From Allacma fusca (Eukaryota > Arthropoda > Collembola > Symphypleona > Sminthuridae): a stretch of DNA of 64,000 bases. Positions 36,305 to 51,900 of this stretch are shown here, piece by piece; position 1 is the stretch's first letter, and each line of letters opens with the position of its first letter. The notes under the pieces are model-generated. The model did no database searches. It worked only from the letters and a program-made list of their open reading frames with translations, and was not told where the DNA came from. Made by a program: the position numbers and the translations under genes. The stretch is taken from positions 7,936,001-8,000,000 of the forward strand of contig OX359249.1 in the NCBI GenBank assembly GCA_947179485.1, read 5' to 3'.

Positions 36305-39300
36305 GGCTCCATGTCAGGATGCTGTTATACCGAGAGTGCACTCTACACGGAATTTTCTCTTCCATAGGAACAAGTACCACCTGCACATCAAACTGAAAGT
36401 AAAAGCAATTTAATTTCGTTACAGGCAGTATCCCATTCTTCCTTCCTATATATATGTAAATGTATTTATCTGTGGATACGTACACATAAGTTGATAGAGT
36501 AGAAACAGATGCAGGACTTCGTTACCACAGTCAGTCTGCTCTCAATATCAGTGGCTCACATGAGTTAACTAAGATGCTGGTGTCCCTTGAGAAGCTACAG
36601 TGCTAGTGTGGGTACCTGCCTTTACATCAATACAGTACCCCAATATACACAGGATAGGAGCAACATTCAGAAACAAAAATTAACATTGTAGTAAACGGGA
36701 GGGAGTCTACATATTTTTGAGTCAATATAAAGGCCTTGCTTTTATAACCGGAGTCTCTGAGACAACAATAATGTCCACTGTAGCATGACGCTCAGCTCAT
36801 TTTCGTAGAGATGAAGTCCTCGCTACAACGTACCTCTACTCCAGAATATGTACAGTTCCTTTTGTCTGTCAGGAGGATATTCTCAATATTTGAGCTCTTT
36901 CCCGTTCACCACAATGCTAATGTTAGTATTTCCAAGAGCAAGGGATTTTTAGAGGTGATATTTTCCTCCTTCCAGGGATGCTCGTGTAAACAGAATGTAG
37001 GTATATACTTATAGGTATACAGGACGCTTTGAGGAATTCAAACTAACAACTTCTCTTCCCCTCTCCATCCCAAGCAGATACTTAACTGATGAACCCACTT
37101 TGTGGGGCAACCATGAGACTGTTTTCTGGGTGAAGGGAAAACCGTAGGAAATCAACAAACTAGGGAATTCTTGAGGCGTGTTCTCTTACACGGGCAAATT
37201 TGATATTGGCCAATGCAATATGAAACAACACGTAAGTACATGTAGAGTCTGTCTCCTTCCCTCTTGAACTCCCCTATCCGACATATAGAAAGGACTCTGA
37301 CAGGACTTTCTCTACCTATCCCTAGGAACATCTCCGCTTATTGCCAATATCAGTCATTCTATCGTCTCATGACTCAAACCAGTAACACTTCTCCCTCCAG
37401 TTTTTACGTAACAGTCCAACTTGTCATCCTGGGGTCTTAGGTGACATTTGGATAGGAAGAGTTTACCCCGTGCTTAGGATCATCCTAAGCTCCTCATCCG
37501 TGCTCTATCCTCTTTCACTGTAATGTCGGAATGGTTTCGGGCTGTGAGCACAGAGATTCCATGGGTTACATCTACCACGGCAAGGATTAGCTAATTCCGG
37601 GGAATCCATCAATGTAAACAAAATAAATGCAATTTAGAGCTCATTTGTTTTCTTTAACTTCTGACCCGTCCATAATTAAATCTACCTGGGAAGGGAGTAA
37701 TTTCCTCAGAAAGATCTATACTGAGACAGAATCCAAGAGTCCAACTTTGAAATTACGTACTCCCAGCTGTTGCTTTCACCTCTGTGATAGGGACTGTGGT
37801 GGGAAGAGGAATTCTTAGAAAGGGAACCTATCTCAGCATTTTAAAAAATTCTCACTTACTACAGCTTTAATTTTTAGCCTCGTAAGATTATTTTTTAGTT
37901 ATTTGTAAGAGTCACATTTCGAAGGATTTTCCTATAGGGGGACTCCTATAAGAGGACTCCACTGTGTTTATATTTTTGTGGAGATCACATGTGAAGAGTT
38001 TTGGAGAAATCGAAAGTTAGAGGAACAGGGAGATGGTTAATAATAAATGTGGGTGCACTCTCCCTAATTTTCCCTTTCTCCTTATCTTCCATTCTCAATC
38101 CCTATTCTTCCTCCGTATCTGCTTCCTTGGGGCATAGTAATGCGATAGGATTCACGGGATGGAGGAAGGTAACGGACTGGAACGTTTATCCAACTGTAGA
38201 GAGTTTCCTTTCAATTTACTATACGTTCACAGAAGTCTCTTTCACACAGCCCCTCAGCTCCAGTCAATTTTCTTGAGTAGGAACAAGAGCCGTGGCATTA
38301 GGTGAATGTCCCACTTTCTGGGTCTCTCTGAGATCCTCTGGACTTGTCCAATTGGTAGATTTACAATTACAAACTCAACATCTGAAGGAAATTCATTTTT
38401 CTTATGGACTTGGGGCAGGAGCATGGAGGATCTAAACAAGTAATTATAATCAGGCCGTTGCAAAAAAAAACATTCTCCCTCAACACCCACCCACATACAC
38501 ACACACACATACACAAGCCCGCTAGCCCGTATACGTTCAAGTAAAAAATAATTATTGTGTCCAGAATTTTTGAGCTAGTGAAAAATAGCTACACGTCTCG
38601 GACTATTTTTTGAAAAAAACTCTAGGGAGGAACGGAATACATTTTAATACCGTCCCTTTGAAAATACAGATAGCGGCTTTACAGAGGGAGAAGGTTTTTT
38701 TTTGACTCCCTGAACATACACTTGATCTACTACTAGAATCAAATTAGGAACTATCTTTGTATTAGACGTCTAAATGATCCTATTGGATAAGGTTCGAAGT
38801 AGTAAAAAATAAATTCTTTTCCAGCGAAATAAATTCCTGAATGTCATCCTTCCGTTTAGTCAATCCACTTTTTTTTTCTCTCTCTCTCTCTCAGAAACTT
38901 ATCAATGGATCAGGGAGAACCTGGGGGGGAGGTGAATGAAATGACAGGGAAATCTCCCTATAAGGGATGAATTTACTCTGCGAATCTCCATGTAGTAACG
39001 TCAAGCTTGAGGAACTGCTTATTGTTCGATTGGAGAGTTGTCTGTGATAAAAATATCCCGTCACTTGTAAGTAGTCCCTGATTCTACACTATAGAAGTTA
39101 CCTTCTGGAGTCAATTGATTCTAGCTACCCCAACACTACTGATACAAAATAATATTTAATGTTCCAAACCTAAATGTCATTTAGATTCTTTCGAAACTGC
39201 CAGAGTTGTTGTAAATTATTATTTAAAAAAATTAAGTGTAAATATGTGCGTTTAAGATTTTAGCAAAAAAATTGTACGTCAATTAATTCCATTGTAGATG

Positions 39301-39956
39301 GGGGAGGGAAATTCACTGAGTTCTTTAACACAGCTACTATATAACACAGTATAGTCACATAGTGTAAATGACACAGGACAACATTCCATTGCTACGACGT
39401 TCTGTAATAATTACTCAAGCCCCCCGCAGCCATGACCTTTTTTGTCAACCCGAAAGAAAGACAAACATAATAATTAATGGAACATTTCCAATTAATTTCT
39501 ACCTGTCAAGACAATTCCCTGTAAAATTGACTTAGAGATGTGTGAAATGTAGTAACAATAAAATTAAGTACTATCATCGACACTCATATAATCTATATTT
39601 AAATTCTAACGATTACCTTGGAGAGAAAGGTACTTAGCAAATTTGTCGTGTACTGTAGACATTATTTACATTGATTTAATTACATTATATATTTTTTACA
39701 TTGGGGATATGTGACACACTTCGGGACTTCCCTTCAATTTCGGAAGGATACTGGATCTGGTGAGGGAAAAAACCAAAAAGATGAGATTTTTTCCGATTAA
39801 TTATTATTCCGGGTTTAAAATTGTTAGAAAAAATGTGACGTCTGTGGGTATTTTTTGTATCTCTAACCATTGTATTTTTTTTCGTTAATAGAATAAATTC
39901 TTTTTTTTTTGTTACGTTACCATTTTTGTGTGAGTGTGTAATTTTACGGGTGTGCT

Positions 39957-42900
39957 TTAGACATTTTCATGATTTGTCGTTTGCTTGTCTATGTAGTCAG
40001 TTGCAAAGATATCGGGTTGATTTCGCCAGGAACGTCTGGTGCACACGTTGGGCCCTCTCCACCATTTGTTAAAGTCTTCGTAGTATCTATTCTTATGGTC
40101 TGACCTGTCAGCGTAGTGGGACATGGCACACAGACGACAGAAGAAGTGAGTGTTGACAAACTCCCCTGTTCCTTTCCATAGGAAGTACTCATTGTACAGA
40201 TCATCGTCCGCATCCAGCTTGTTCAAGAATGCAGCCAGTTCCTTCGGGGATGGGAAGTCATCCACGTGGATGTAAGACTTCTCAGGGGCAACCCGCTTGT
40301 AGTCATCAGGATGAGCACCCATCACGATTGGCAGAACGTTATTCCTGTAAATGACACACACAAAAAAGAATCCAGGGAAATTAGATACTATGACTCAACG
40401 AGACTGAAATTGACAAAATTCCCTTATAAGGGGGGTCCCTAATAGAAAAAGGGGGTCACGGATAAAATGGCCTGTAATGCAAAAAATAACTGCATATTTA
40501 TTATCCCCCAATAAATTGCCTTCCTACAGAGTCGGACGACAAGCCTTGTATTTATAAATAAGGAAATGCGTGACATATTAATTGTTGTTTAATTCCATGG
40601 AATGAACTGCAAGCTAAACCCCTAAATCCAAACTAGCGGAATGATGAGGACTCCTCCTAAAGTAGCATTTGTCACCTCCTATGAGAAAGTAGTGGAATTT
40701 ACCCCGGAACAGGAACATCATACTGACTAAAATGTATGGAGAATATCAAAGGAGCATTTATTTTCCTATAAAATAACACATTATCCCTCCTTTTAGTTCA
40801 TAACGGAGTTCCAAGCTTCCCGTTGACAGATTATTAATAAAACACACAAAATAATTTATTTCCCTACTTTCCACAACACACACACACACACACACACACA
40901 CACTGAAAAACACACACACACCCAGAGACACAAAACAGAGTGCCAGAGAAAAGACGGGAAAGTAACTTGATGCTCGTGTTCCTCATTTATTGTTTAAATC
41001 CTGTCTCATCCTTCAGAGCGCGCAAAGACTTACGACTTACTTGTAGATTCAAGAAACTCCCTCTCCCTCCCTCTCACTCTTTCTCTCACTCTTTCTCTTT
41101 TCAAGCTTCACAAAATGGAACAAAATGGAGGGAAATGGAACAAGGAAGGAAATTGGTTTTTAATCAAGTGATAAATCAAAAGATACCAAACTACGTGCAC
41201 TTTTCCATGTGCATGGGTGGATACAACCTATAAATTCAGATCATGAAAATTAAACAAGTTCCAGGGAAAGTGAAATACAAACACGGGGGATAAAATGAGC
41301 ATAATTCACGACTCTTTCTCATCTCCTTGTAACAATAATAATAATCTTTCCGTACGGTTCTAACACGCAGGAATAAATAGGATTTAGATTCTGATCAAAA
41401 GTTTTCCCCAGTTTTTTATTTATTTTTTTTTGGGGGGGGGGGAGGGGGAAAGATATGATAAATTTATTTCATTTTTTTTTTCAGCATGGGAAAAAACCTA
41501 GAAATTACCCCTCTGGTGACATTTCCCTCGTTTTGAATAATTGGTGTACAGTGTACGTCCACACTAGTTGATTGTGTGCTAGGTTACTATCTCCAAATGT
41601 AAGTATAATTTACAGCTGTACAAAAATGTACATTCTACAAATATAAAGACGAAGGGATGATATGGACAAGAGCGACGTACTAATGTGGAGCTTCTAAGCA
41701 CGCGCCATAATAGAGTTGATCATTCACATGAAGCTCATCTCCGTTGTCTAAGGATTCCAATTCTTTCTACGGAAGTAAATTAAATTAAATAGTCCTCAGG
41801 ACTTGGAATGAGCTCATCTATTCACTTAAATTCAGTTTAGCTCACATTACTGCGTCCCTTTGTATTATTTTCCGGCTCCATTATTATTATTATTATTATC
41901 ATCATCATCCTCATCATCCTCATCATCCTCATCTTCTCCTGTCTCCCCTAACTTTCACTACCTTATTATCTAGGAGCATTCCCAGCATTTCGGAGCCCTC
42001 CCTCAATTGAGTATAGGACATTCCATATATGTAAATACATAAGGGAAGCACTCACCATTGTATAGAGGAAAGGCTTATTACACTCTGTAAATTAAATTAA
42101 ATGCTCTATACAGTGTCCGCACTCTCGCTACAGGATGCGACATAGACACATGTCCTCTACACATACACAGTGCCTCCTCCCGCTCTGTCAGAGACCCAAT
42201 GATTGTTTTTAGGGAAACTGGGAAAGGATTCATTATTTATGGGAAATTGGAGAAATATGTACAGGAGACAGTGACTTTAAATTATATAATAAATACAAAA
42301 GCAAAGAAAATGATTTTGGGGCAACGTGTCCCCATTTACATACAGAGTGGGGAACAGATTTAAATTCATGAGATTATTTGTACAGTGTGAGGTACGAGTC
42401 TTGGAATTAATACATTGAGCTTGTAGGAAGAGAAATTGGAAATTGGAAGCTCACTCAGGGATTTTAGCATAGTAGTGTCCCAGGGGGAGTGGAATGTAAT
42501 GAGTAAAATCTACTGATTGGCCCAGTTCCCTTTCTCCATTTTCAGAGGAATAATCCTATCATACTAATTATTACTATAAGGGACAGCCCAGGAACATACA
42601 ATGGGTTTGGTCAAATGTGAGATATATGTAAAAAAAAAAATTCGACATCCCTACCTCCAACTTTCATTGAGACAACCTTCAAGTTCTCTCTGTGGGATAA
42701 AATTTGACAAGGAAGAAAATTAAATGTGAAAGGATGAAATGTCTCTTGGACGCTGAAGGACTTGACAAATGTTCACCGAACAAATCCTTCTTTAAATCCT
42801 GGCACTTACTCCGGGTTTTAAAAATCTGTCATGTTCAACATCAAGTTCCCTCTCCCTGTACATACGTTCTTTCGATTCCCCCAGTAAAATGTCCCCCTCC

Positions 42901-45900
42901 CAGTCAAATACTAAAGAATTAAAGGATTAGTCTTCCCATCTCCTCAGACGGAGTGTGTTCTGTTCCTCTCCTAAATTTTTAAGCCCAGTAATGCCGCAAG
43001 AGTCCTTGAGTTTCAAAAAGAGCAGGATCCCGTGGATTAATGACAAATGTAGCCAAGTCGGAGTAATAAGGAGCCCCCCTTCCTGGACATACCTACTGTG
43101 TCCTCTTCCAAGGACAAAAATTGGACGGGTAAATTACATTTAATTTTTATACTTAAGAAGAAGAGCATGGACAGTAGTTAGGAGCATGGACAGGATGGAT
43201 CCCCTTGTAAGAGCTTTCTCTACAAATGCTTTTTTCCCACTTATCCTGAATTACTACGGAACCTTTTAAGAAGAGTCAAATCTGGGGTCAGATTTCTCAA
43301 CGAGAGTAAAATCCAGAAGTGTTCTTATAAAAACAGTACACTCCAATCATTCGGAAATATTTGCCTTAAAAAATATATTCTGGAGAGATTTGACTTTTAA
43401 AAAAACGACAATGAATTTAAAGCCTTAAAATTTCAGTAGGCTCGTGAAAAATAGGGTAGGGAGGCTTAAAAAAATAGATTTGAGAGTCTCCTTGAGAGAA
43501 TCAAAGCTCATGTCAAGCTTTCTTTAAACGTTGACTTGTGACTGGGTTGAATTGATATTCTGGAAACTGCTATAAATTCAAATCCCGACGAGACCACCTT
43601 TTGAATACAAATGACTCAAATATCTATAGAAGCAATGATTTGCAAATTCTTGTGAATCGACAGCTCTTACAATAAAAAAAAAATTTGCAAACTTTCATCC
43701 ATTTTAGCGTCTTGTTCCACTTAACAGGAATATTTTTCCATGGGATCCATACAGAAGGGGAAACATCACCGGAGCAGAATACCATTATCCTTATTTGAAA
43801 GGAAATGAGAGGAATATTAAGTGACAGTTGAATGGGGGGGAGACCTACTATAATGGAATAGATACAAATACAATCAGGTCCCAGGGCATACAAAATCGAC
43901 TCGAGTATTGCTTAAGATTGAGAGTCAAGAACTGAGTCATTTTTCTTCGGAATGAGTCATCTCCCTACAATCCCTTTACATTACAGTGCTGTACAGGACA
44001 GTCCCTTTATTACACCATCCCTGCAATAAATTTCCAGGAGGATGTCCCTTGAAGTGAGAGCTGACTGTACAATTTACACTAAACTCTCATTATAGCAGAC
44101 CCCCTAATAAGAGCTAAGATAAACTTACATTCTGGACACTACAAATGTTATTTGGGACTCCTTTCCCAGGGACACATTCAAAGCTAGGGCACTCTACTGA
44201 CTCAGCTAGAGATGGGGAAAAAAAGTGAGCTTACCCCAACCCATTGACAAAGAATTTCTCGGAGATGTAGTCCCGACAGTTGGAATTCTCAAATGCCAAG
44301 TAGAATTTGTAATGTTTGGATAAGAGGTCAAAGCATTGCTTAGCATTGGCACGTGAGCAGGAGTGACTTCCACAGGCACCGTAAATGTCAACTTCTATGT
44401 ATTTGCCCAGCTCGCGGGCAAACTCCAGTCGATTATTCTTTGCCACGCAATTCGAGACAAACCACGCCACTTTCTTCGTCTTCCCCACCGCGTAATTCAT
44501 TTCTAGATCATAGGGAGAGAAAAAAAACAACATATTTTAATCCACACCTCACGTGTCAACCACTACTTTCAACTTAATTACAGCACATGTCAATCCTTTC
44601 CTCACTCACATCCCCGCCTGTAGTGTGCAGTGTAGTGTATGCTCACTGCAAATGGATGCATGAATGCAGGAAGGGGGGAACAGGAACCAATCAAATATTC
44701 AGGGTTCGAACACACCTTAAATTCAGTCTCATCATAGAAGACTTCTTTGTAAGAGTAATTTTTATTTTCTCAATGAATATTGGACAAAATTAGATTATTT
44801 GTCAGGATGTTCTTTTTACGCGTTAAAAAAGGCATGTGTGTAGGAAAGGATAAAAGGAATAACGGTCACTCCTTAAAGGAACATATATTGTTATAGAAAA
44901 TGAATCTAGACCATTTTGCTTGTGATAGAAAATGCACCCAGATTAAATTATTGTTTGTAATAGTAAATGAATCTAGACCAATTTGCTTTTAATAGAAAAT
45001 GCATCCAGTTCAAATTGATTGTAATAAAAAATGCATCTAGACCATTTTGATTTTACAGCAGACGGAAATGTATCTACATATATCATATTGCTTGTAATCA
45101 AAACTACATCTAGATCATTATGCATTTAATGGAAATTGCACCTGTATCATTTTGCCACTTCACCTCCGATAAGGTCTCCATAGGGACAAAAACATTTTCA
45201 CACATTCCCGAACATCACAATGTTAATCCCACTGTTTATAAGAACTTCTCCCCTCATAGAGATGTTCTCTTTAGAGAGAAAACAATTGAATTTATCTATA
45301 ATGATCTCAAGTGTTACAGACTATCCCAGACCCAAGACCTGTCTACATTGTACGACCAGAACCAGCTGGGACAAAAGAGAGAGAGAGTTAGAGAAAAACA
45401 TTTGCCATCGGATTAGGTTCAGGATTCTTTGGCTTGTCTATACCCTGTGTCCTCCTCTCCATGAAAGTCACTAACTAGGATTCTTATGTACATAGTACAT
45501 ACATATGTAGCTCGTGAACAGAACACACTTGAATTCCCAACTTCCTCCTTGCCAATTTAAACTTACGAATCTAATCTCCCTTGTTTTACGACACAGATAC
45601 ATACGCCCAACGAGAAACTTTTCTCAAACTACAACTAACCTAACTGCAGAGCGCATACGTAATTACATCATCTCTCTTCTCTTTTCCTTCCTTCGACTCT
45701 CCAGTAGTACGGGACATACAATCAATCCATACAGGGGTCTCCAACACATGTTAACCCTTTATCCCCAACAAGGAGGCAACCGACCAAAAAGTGTGACTCC
45801 TCCAAATTGTAACAAATCCCATGGTCATTTTGTAAAAAAATATTTCCCTTCTACCAGGTCAATATTTGAGGTCATAGGAGTCTTCCGATTAAGAGATTTC

Positions 45901-48900
45901 AAAATTAACAAAAATTTTGTATGAACGTAAAGATCCCCAATTATTAAAAATAATATTGTAAGAAACGAGAGCAAGATACACTTTTTCTTTATAATGAGAT
46001 TTGACTGTACACAGAGAGACTCACTATATAGTATTCATTGTATCGTGAATTAGTTAGAAAGTTTTTCTTGGGACATTTCTTTGAAACTGTCATTATTTGC
46101 ACACCTTCAGTTCGGAAGTCACAACTCCGTGTTAAGTTCCTGGAAAAATACTCATTAAATGGAGGGGACATTTTGATACAATCAACACTCGCTACCAGGG
46201 ACCCCTTACCAGAGCATATCCTCTCGAAATATAGGAGCCAAAATTTGGAGTCACAGTCTCGCTTTACCCCAATGCTACTTTTTTCCCCTCTAACTCGACT
46301 CGTGTAATGCCGGTGTTATATGTAAGAGTCATCAAATTTTGCTCCTTCCGGAACCCAGCCCCTATACCGGCCCTACTCTGTATAATACTCTCAGACTCTC
46401 CCATAACTTCTATTTAAGAGTATAATCTGGAAATTCATCTTGACTGCCTTCATTAGAGATTCGGACAAAAGGAAAGTTTTACTCTGTTCCCAAAAGTAGT
46501 AATTGTAGAGTGCGAGCTCTCGCTAGAAGGGTCGCTTCCACTACCACACCCTACCTATGTAGGTATGCTTTCTTCATTCGTACTACACTCAAGGCTGCTC
46601 CAGGACGGAGGCTCTCCTTGTATTATTTAGACACAGATAGAAATCGCCATGTACAGTTAATGCATGAAATTGCCAAGTTACTTTTAGACACTACACAATT
46701 CCAACACCTGCCATCCACCCAATTATTATTGTGTAACTTTATAGTCAGGGATACAGGAAGTACTAAAAGTCATGGCTTTGTCAGTAGCCTGTTACACTTG
46801 ACAGTCCCAGACACTGTGCAGTACAGTGACCCTAACTTTATAGGAGCACCTCTAAAAAAGACAAATTTCTACTTCCTGGTGCCCTTGAAACAAAACAATC
46901 TCTTTATTTGCATAAGTTAAAAATTCCTTCCAGGTCTTAAAACAGCCAAAGTGGAAATCAAGCCTGATTTTGTCCCCTTCCCTGAGACTAATAATTTATA
47001 ATTTTCCCCGGGAAAAGCTTCCAAAAATGCTGGGAAGTTTCACTGGGAAACGTCAAAAATTTGTAGTTAAATTAGGCGGATATATGTAGAGGCACGATTT
47101 ATTTAGGTCCGTATATAGAGAGTTTACTCTGCCATGGAGACTTTTATACAGAAAGGGGAAATCAGGCATTAGGGTCATTAGGTCAAATAGGAACTTTCCA
47201 AATATTTTGACTCCCATAGGAAATCCCTTTATTATAAGGGGTTTCTTAGAGCAAGATCCCGCTGTATATAATTCATTCTTATAAAATGTTAAATATTCGA
47301 ATAAAACAACTTATAAGATTATACTTCAAAAATTGAATGAATGGTCATCAGTGATACATTGGGGACATGACATAGTATTTATGTTGAGTCTCATGTTACC
47401 CCAAAAGGTTTTGATTAAGTACCAAAATGGCTCCTATTATTCAGCATGCTCTTTGACATTTCCCCCAGATTAAAATCCCTTACAGACCATATGAGGCTGG
47501 GATTTTATTGATACAGAAGAAATGAAATTCCTTGTGATAAATCTCCTGTGACATTTTGACTAAGGATATGGATATGGACTCCATAGTCTGGTATCCACAC
47601 TTGGGGGAGGGGAAAGTATGGATCAATTATTTCTTCCATGTTCTTTACAGGAGTGCTGCTACTTTAGTTCCGTTCTTCCAGGAGGGATCTCCTCTATTGA
47701 GAAAACACTGTAGAAACAATTTAAAACCCCTAGAGAATTTATTTTGAATATCCTCCCTCTTAAAAATCCGATTGTCACTTGAGCCGTAAACAATTGTCCT
47801 CGGGTCTTTTAGATTTATTCCCAACTTCCACTCGGATTAACTCTTGACTCGCATTAAGAGCTTAACACCTCATTAAGCCCCTCCAAGAAAGATACAGAAT
47901 GCGCCCAAGCCTGGCTAATCGTCCCGGTCTAATCGCCTATCCTTAAATAGACAATTTGCTCTCGGATTAGGGGATTACTATTGGCCGAAGGAATTATTAT
48001 TTTCCCTACTCTTCTATCTCCATCTCACAATTTAGTGGAGAATTCCTTGCCAAAATGACAACACAAGGGGAAAAATTAATTTTGGGGCAAAGTGGAACAA
48101 CTTGAAAGTCTGTCTGGACGAGCTTGTCTTTTAGTATATACCGATATCATAATAATTTATTTTACTATACTCATAAGAAAAAACAAGTATCAACTTGAGT
48201 TCCTTCCTATAAAAGATTCAATTCGAAATTACTTTTTTCTTTCCTTTGAAAAAAATAATTAATTGAAAAAAAAAAAAAACTTTCAACTCCTTCCAAGAAG
48301 TAGTATCAAGGAATTATTTTAATAATTCATAAAGTTCCCAGTCGGAGTTGTACATTCAAACTAGTTTGACTCCCAGAGTCCAATCTTCTTTTTTTCCCCA
48401 AGCTTCTTTTGAACTTGCTAAAGGAGTTTCTCTCCTAGAAATTGTCTGTAGTATCTTTGTTTTGCATTTATTTTTCTGGGTTCGTATTTTGACTACAAGA
48501 GATTTTTGAGGGACGTTAAAAAATTTGGGATTTTTCATAAAACCCTGTAACGGGGAGGGATATGGTAACATTGCAGGAGGAGTGCGAGGGAGGAAAGATT
48601 ATTAAAAAGATATGGAAATTTCTCAAGATTTCCCCCACTGTCAGTACTATACAGATTCATCTCAAGATACATCAATTTCCCCAACAGCATCTTTTGTCAA
48701 CATCCCCCTGTATCGGTAACATACGAGCATCCATGTGAACATCCATAAGTGCATGTATGAGCTCGGACATAAAATTTGAGGAAATTTATTCATGAAATTC
48801 CAAAAGACATTTGTGTTATCTTTTTTTTTCCTCCTCTCTTTCTTTCAGGGAGGAGATGAGAATGGAAAGCGTTTTATTCTTAGATATTTATGTACCATAT

Positions 48901-48940
48901 AAATAAATACTTGGTCCTAGATTAGTTCATCTCCCGCATC

Positions 48941-48975
<35 letters not shown>

Positions 48976-51900
48976 CTCCATAAAAGTAACTCAACTACAG
49001 GGCTTTATTCTACTGTCCTTAAAGTGTGAGCCAGAGCTACTAACATACAATGAGCATTCTATCCCAAATAAATTTCCAGTATAAAAGGCATTTTCGATTA
49101 CATGACGCCATTCAAATCCAACTTTCGAATGAGTTTCTCTCTCTCTCTCTCTCTCTCTCTCTTTCGTTGAGAATCCCTGGAACTCCTATCGAAAAGAATA
49201 AATGATCTAGTTCCATTTTATTTCTACAACATTCCCAAATCAACTCCTGCATATAAATAAATATACATATCTACCAGACACTCCTGTAAATTAGATACAC
49301 TTGGGCATACATATGCCTGGGAAATAATTCTGAGTTGGACGTGTGTGTCTATGTGCGTCGATGATGTGAAATGAACAGAAGTACGGACCCGCTTGTTGAA
49401 GGATAAAAAAAAACGAGTGTGAAAACTTTCGATTGTTTACAGGATATCGTATCTATTTATAGGAGCTGAATTATTACAATCCTTTTATTCCTCTCAAAAT
49501 CCATATACCCTGTCTGGATCCGTGGACGAGAAACTAGAGAATATACTTACCATTCTCACGCACATGCATACATACATACATACATACAGTACTCCCTTGC
49601 TACAAGGAATCTGCTCAGCACAAGGATTTCTCACTACAAGGACCACACAATTATCCATTACTATTATTATTATTATCATTATTATTATTAATATGACAAT
49701 TATAGGGTCACCTTACAAGAGCATCTCCAGGGATGTTAATAATTTGACCTAAAAATATTTTCAGGCGAATTCTCATTCCATACCCCAATGTTAATTTGTG
49801 TGACTACAAGAGCATCTCTTGATTATGTTAATATAGGAATGACATTTTGCTCCTTAGAGATTGCATGCATATTGCAATATAAATAATAGAATTTAAAATG
49901 GACATGAAATTGAATGGAGGAAGAAGTAACTTGACGGGAGACGGCGGTTCGGGGAAAGTGTATTATTTACATGACAAGGAACCGGGTCTTTGATTAACAT
50001 ACTACGTGCATCCTTAGTTTGATCATACATTCATAATACTGTCATTGTAGCTTCCATAATACAAGAGACAATGCATTGTATAGCGTCCATTGTGCTGGAC
50101 AGACTTGTACATACAGTAGTACATACATATGTGGCCATTACAAGGGATAATTTCAGAATGGATTGTCCTCCGCATTAAATCCCCTCCATTTTTCCTTCAT
50201 ATCCTTCCGCAATGATAATGTGTTCCCCGGGAGGAAGAATTCCCTTAAAATCTGGCTAATTTCCCACAAGTCATCCCAACGTTGAATATGTCAGGTTTCG
50301 TTCATGTGGAGGAAATAATAAGTGAGTTATTCTGACCATACAGGGGACGCCCTGTGATAGAGAGCCCCTGTTAAAAGTAAGACCTCAGGAGGGGTAAAAA
50401 ACTTTTGGATCAATTCCACAATGGTAATTTCTCTCCGTGAGCCTGGCTTATTATTTAAAATTATTTGAAGGGACAATTAGTTTGGTCCATGTAGGGTATA
50501 ATGTTACTCGACGTTATAAAGAGAGTGTAGGTACGGAATAACGTGTGTGTGTGTGTGGGACTGGATCCATTACTCGTGAAATATGTGTGCACAGCTTGTT
50601 CCGGGCCTTTAGGAAGAGATACAACATGTGTAATAGGTTCCATGCCGTGGAAATTAATATCTTTTGGAAACGATTCTAAAATCCATCCCTGTTTATTCTC
50701 CGGTAGTAAATCAACTCTCATACAATTTGTCTTCAGTTGATGTAACATTAGTTTCCTCACAGTAGCTCAGAGTCCGGACTGTCTTTACATACATCAGCAT
50801 ACACTCCCATATGTTGAAGGACTCGTCCTGCATTTATTTTCATTCTGTACATTTCCGCTTTCATCCCTTCCCCATTTTATTTTTCCCCGTGTCCCATAAA
50901 TAATATTTTAAACTTGGAGTAGAATTATAACTCGGGGCTTGGAGACAACTTCGTTCCCAAAATACTGTCCTTCAGACTTGCCCTTTATAGATGTTCCAGG
51001 AGTACAATGAATCATAGTCTATTATGGAGCAAATTTTGACATTATGTACTAGTTTGGCGGGGGGAAAAAATCTTGGGAGGATTTATAGGAAAATTAAGTT
51101 GAAGTAGTAGATATAGATACTCCGCAATCCAAATGTCATACATGCTTATGTTTTGATGTAAAAATCCTGAGAGATTTTTTTTAGGGACTGTGAATGCTAG
51201 TGGAGATTGCAGCGAAATAATGCATCATTTTCTGAAGAACGGGAAAAATGTACTTGGACAAATATAAACAGTGAAATTGATAGAGTAGCATTTAGACAGC
51301 GTATGCGACAAAATTGGGATAATAAAATGAGGCTATAAATGATTTATTTTATATTGCACGATAGAAGTCGGGATTATTTTCCAGATCGCAAGTCGACAAT
51401 TCTCTCCAAATAGGCAGAATATAATCAATGCTTAAAAATACTGCCCACAATCCTGACACAGTGACCTGCCACTAATTGTGAGCTCATTGAAAGAACTAGA
51501 CATAACGTCTTGAAATAACAGTCTTAACAAGATTACATATCCAAATTTTGTTAAAAAGTTTGCTTGATTGAAATTCTTAAAAACATCGCCTAGGAATATA
51601 ATATTTATCGTATATTATGGGATATTTTATGCCTGTGTTACTATAGGGGCTGGAGGGGGAGAAAAGGTTTTGGGGCACATTAAATAAAGAATGTATGAAA
51701 TGGTAGATTTCTTTATGAAGAAAAAAAAAGTGTTTGGGTAGGGAAACTGATTGTGTACATCAGTACTAGACTAGACATATGAGAGGGAGGGCATTTGGAT
51801 TTGTTGTAAATCAAACGGTGGACTTACTTTGGGGAAGACTTTTAACGTGCTCGTTATGATAGATCCACTTTTCGTAGGGAGTGACAATGTCTGAGTCGTG

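Larger units (their letters stand above)
19025..39956. other. 21-kb intergenic region, no gene recognised
   Basis: This lies between the P450 and the 3' end of the fucosyltransferase. It is AT-rich with many TAATTATTA-type words up to about 27 kb. It then becomes a patchwork of degenerate pogo-like MITE copies (for example 28730-28850, 29160-29240, 29650-29830 and 30060-30140) and microsatellites. No open frame shows a known domain or an exon-like frame continuing across splice sites. Confidence 0.6.
40345..44234 (-). other. FucTA intron 2 (3.9 kb)
   Basis: It is bounded by GTAAGC and TTTACAG on the minus strand. It contains an (AC)n run at 40877-40902, a poly-T/poly-G junction near 41428-41452, an ATT/ATC/CTC triplet tract and scattered decayed MITE words (for example CTCATTATAGCAGACCCCC near 44085). 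No nested gene was seen. Confidence 0.8.
44503..51827 (-). other. FucTA intron 1 (7.3 kb)
   Basis: It is bounded by GTAAGT and GATCTAG on the minus strand, and splits codon 391 (Lys) after its first base. It contains a 32-bp repeat array, MITE copies near 45180-45280, 46185-46395 and 49587-49870, CT and CATA microsatellites and an ATT tract. Open frames of up to 136 codons here have no recognisable domain. Confidence 0.85.

Noticed and set aside
36123-36413. Leu/Phe-rich frames
   Set aside because: They translate the 14-bp minisatellite.
45514-46920. Two 136-codon frames in FucTA intron 1
   Set aside because: They consist largely of decayed repeat sequence and show no domain or exon-like borders.
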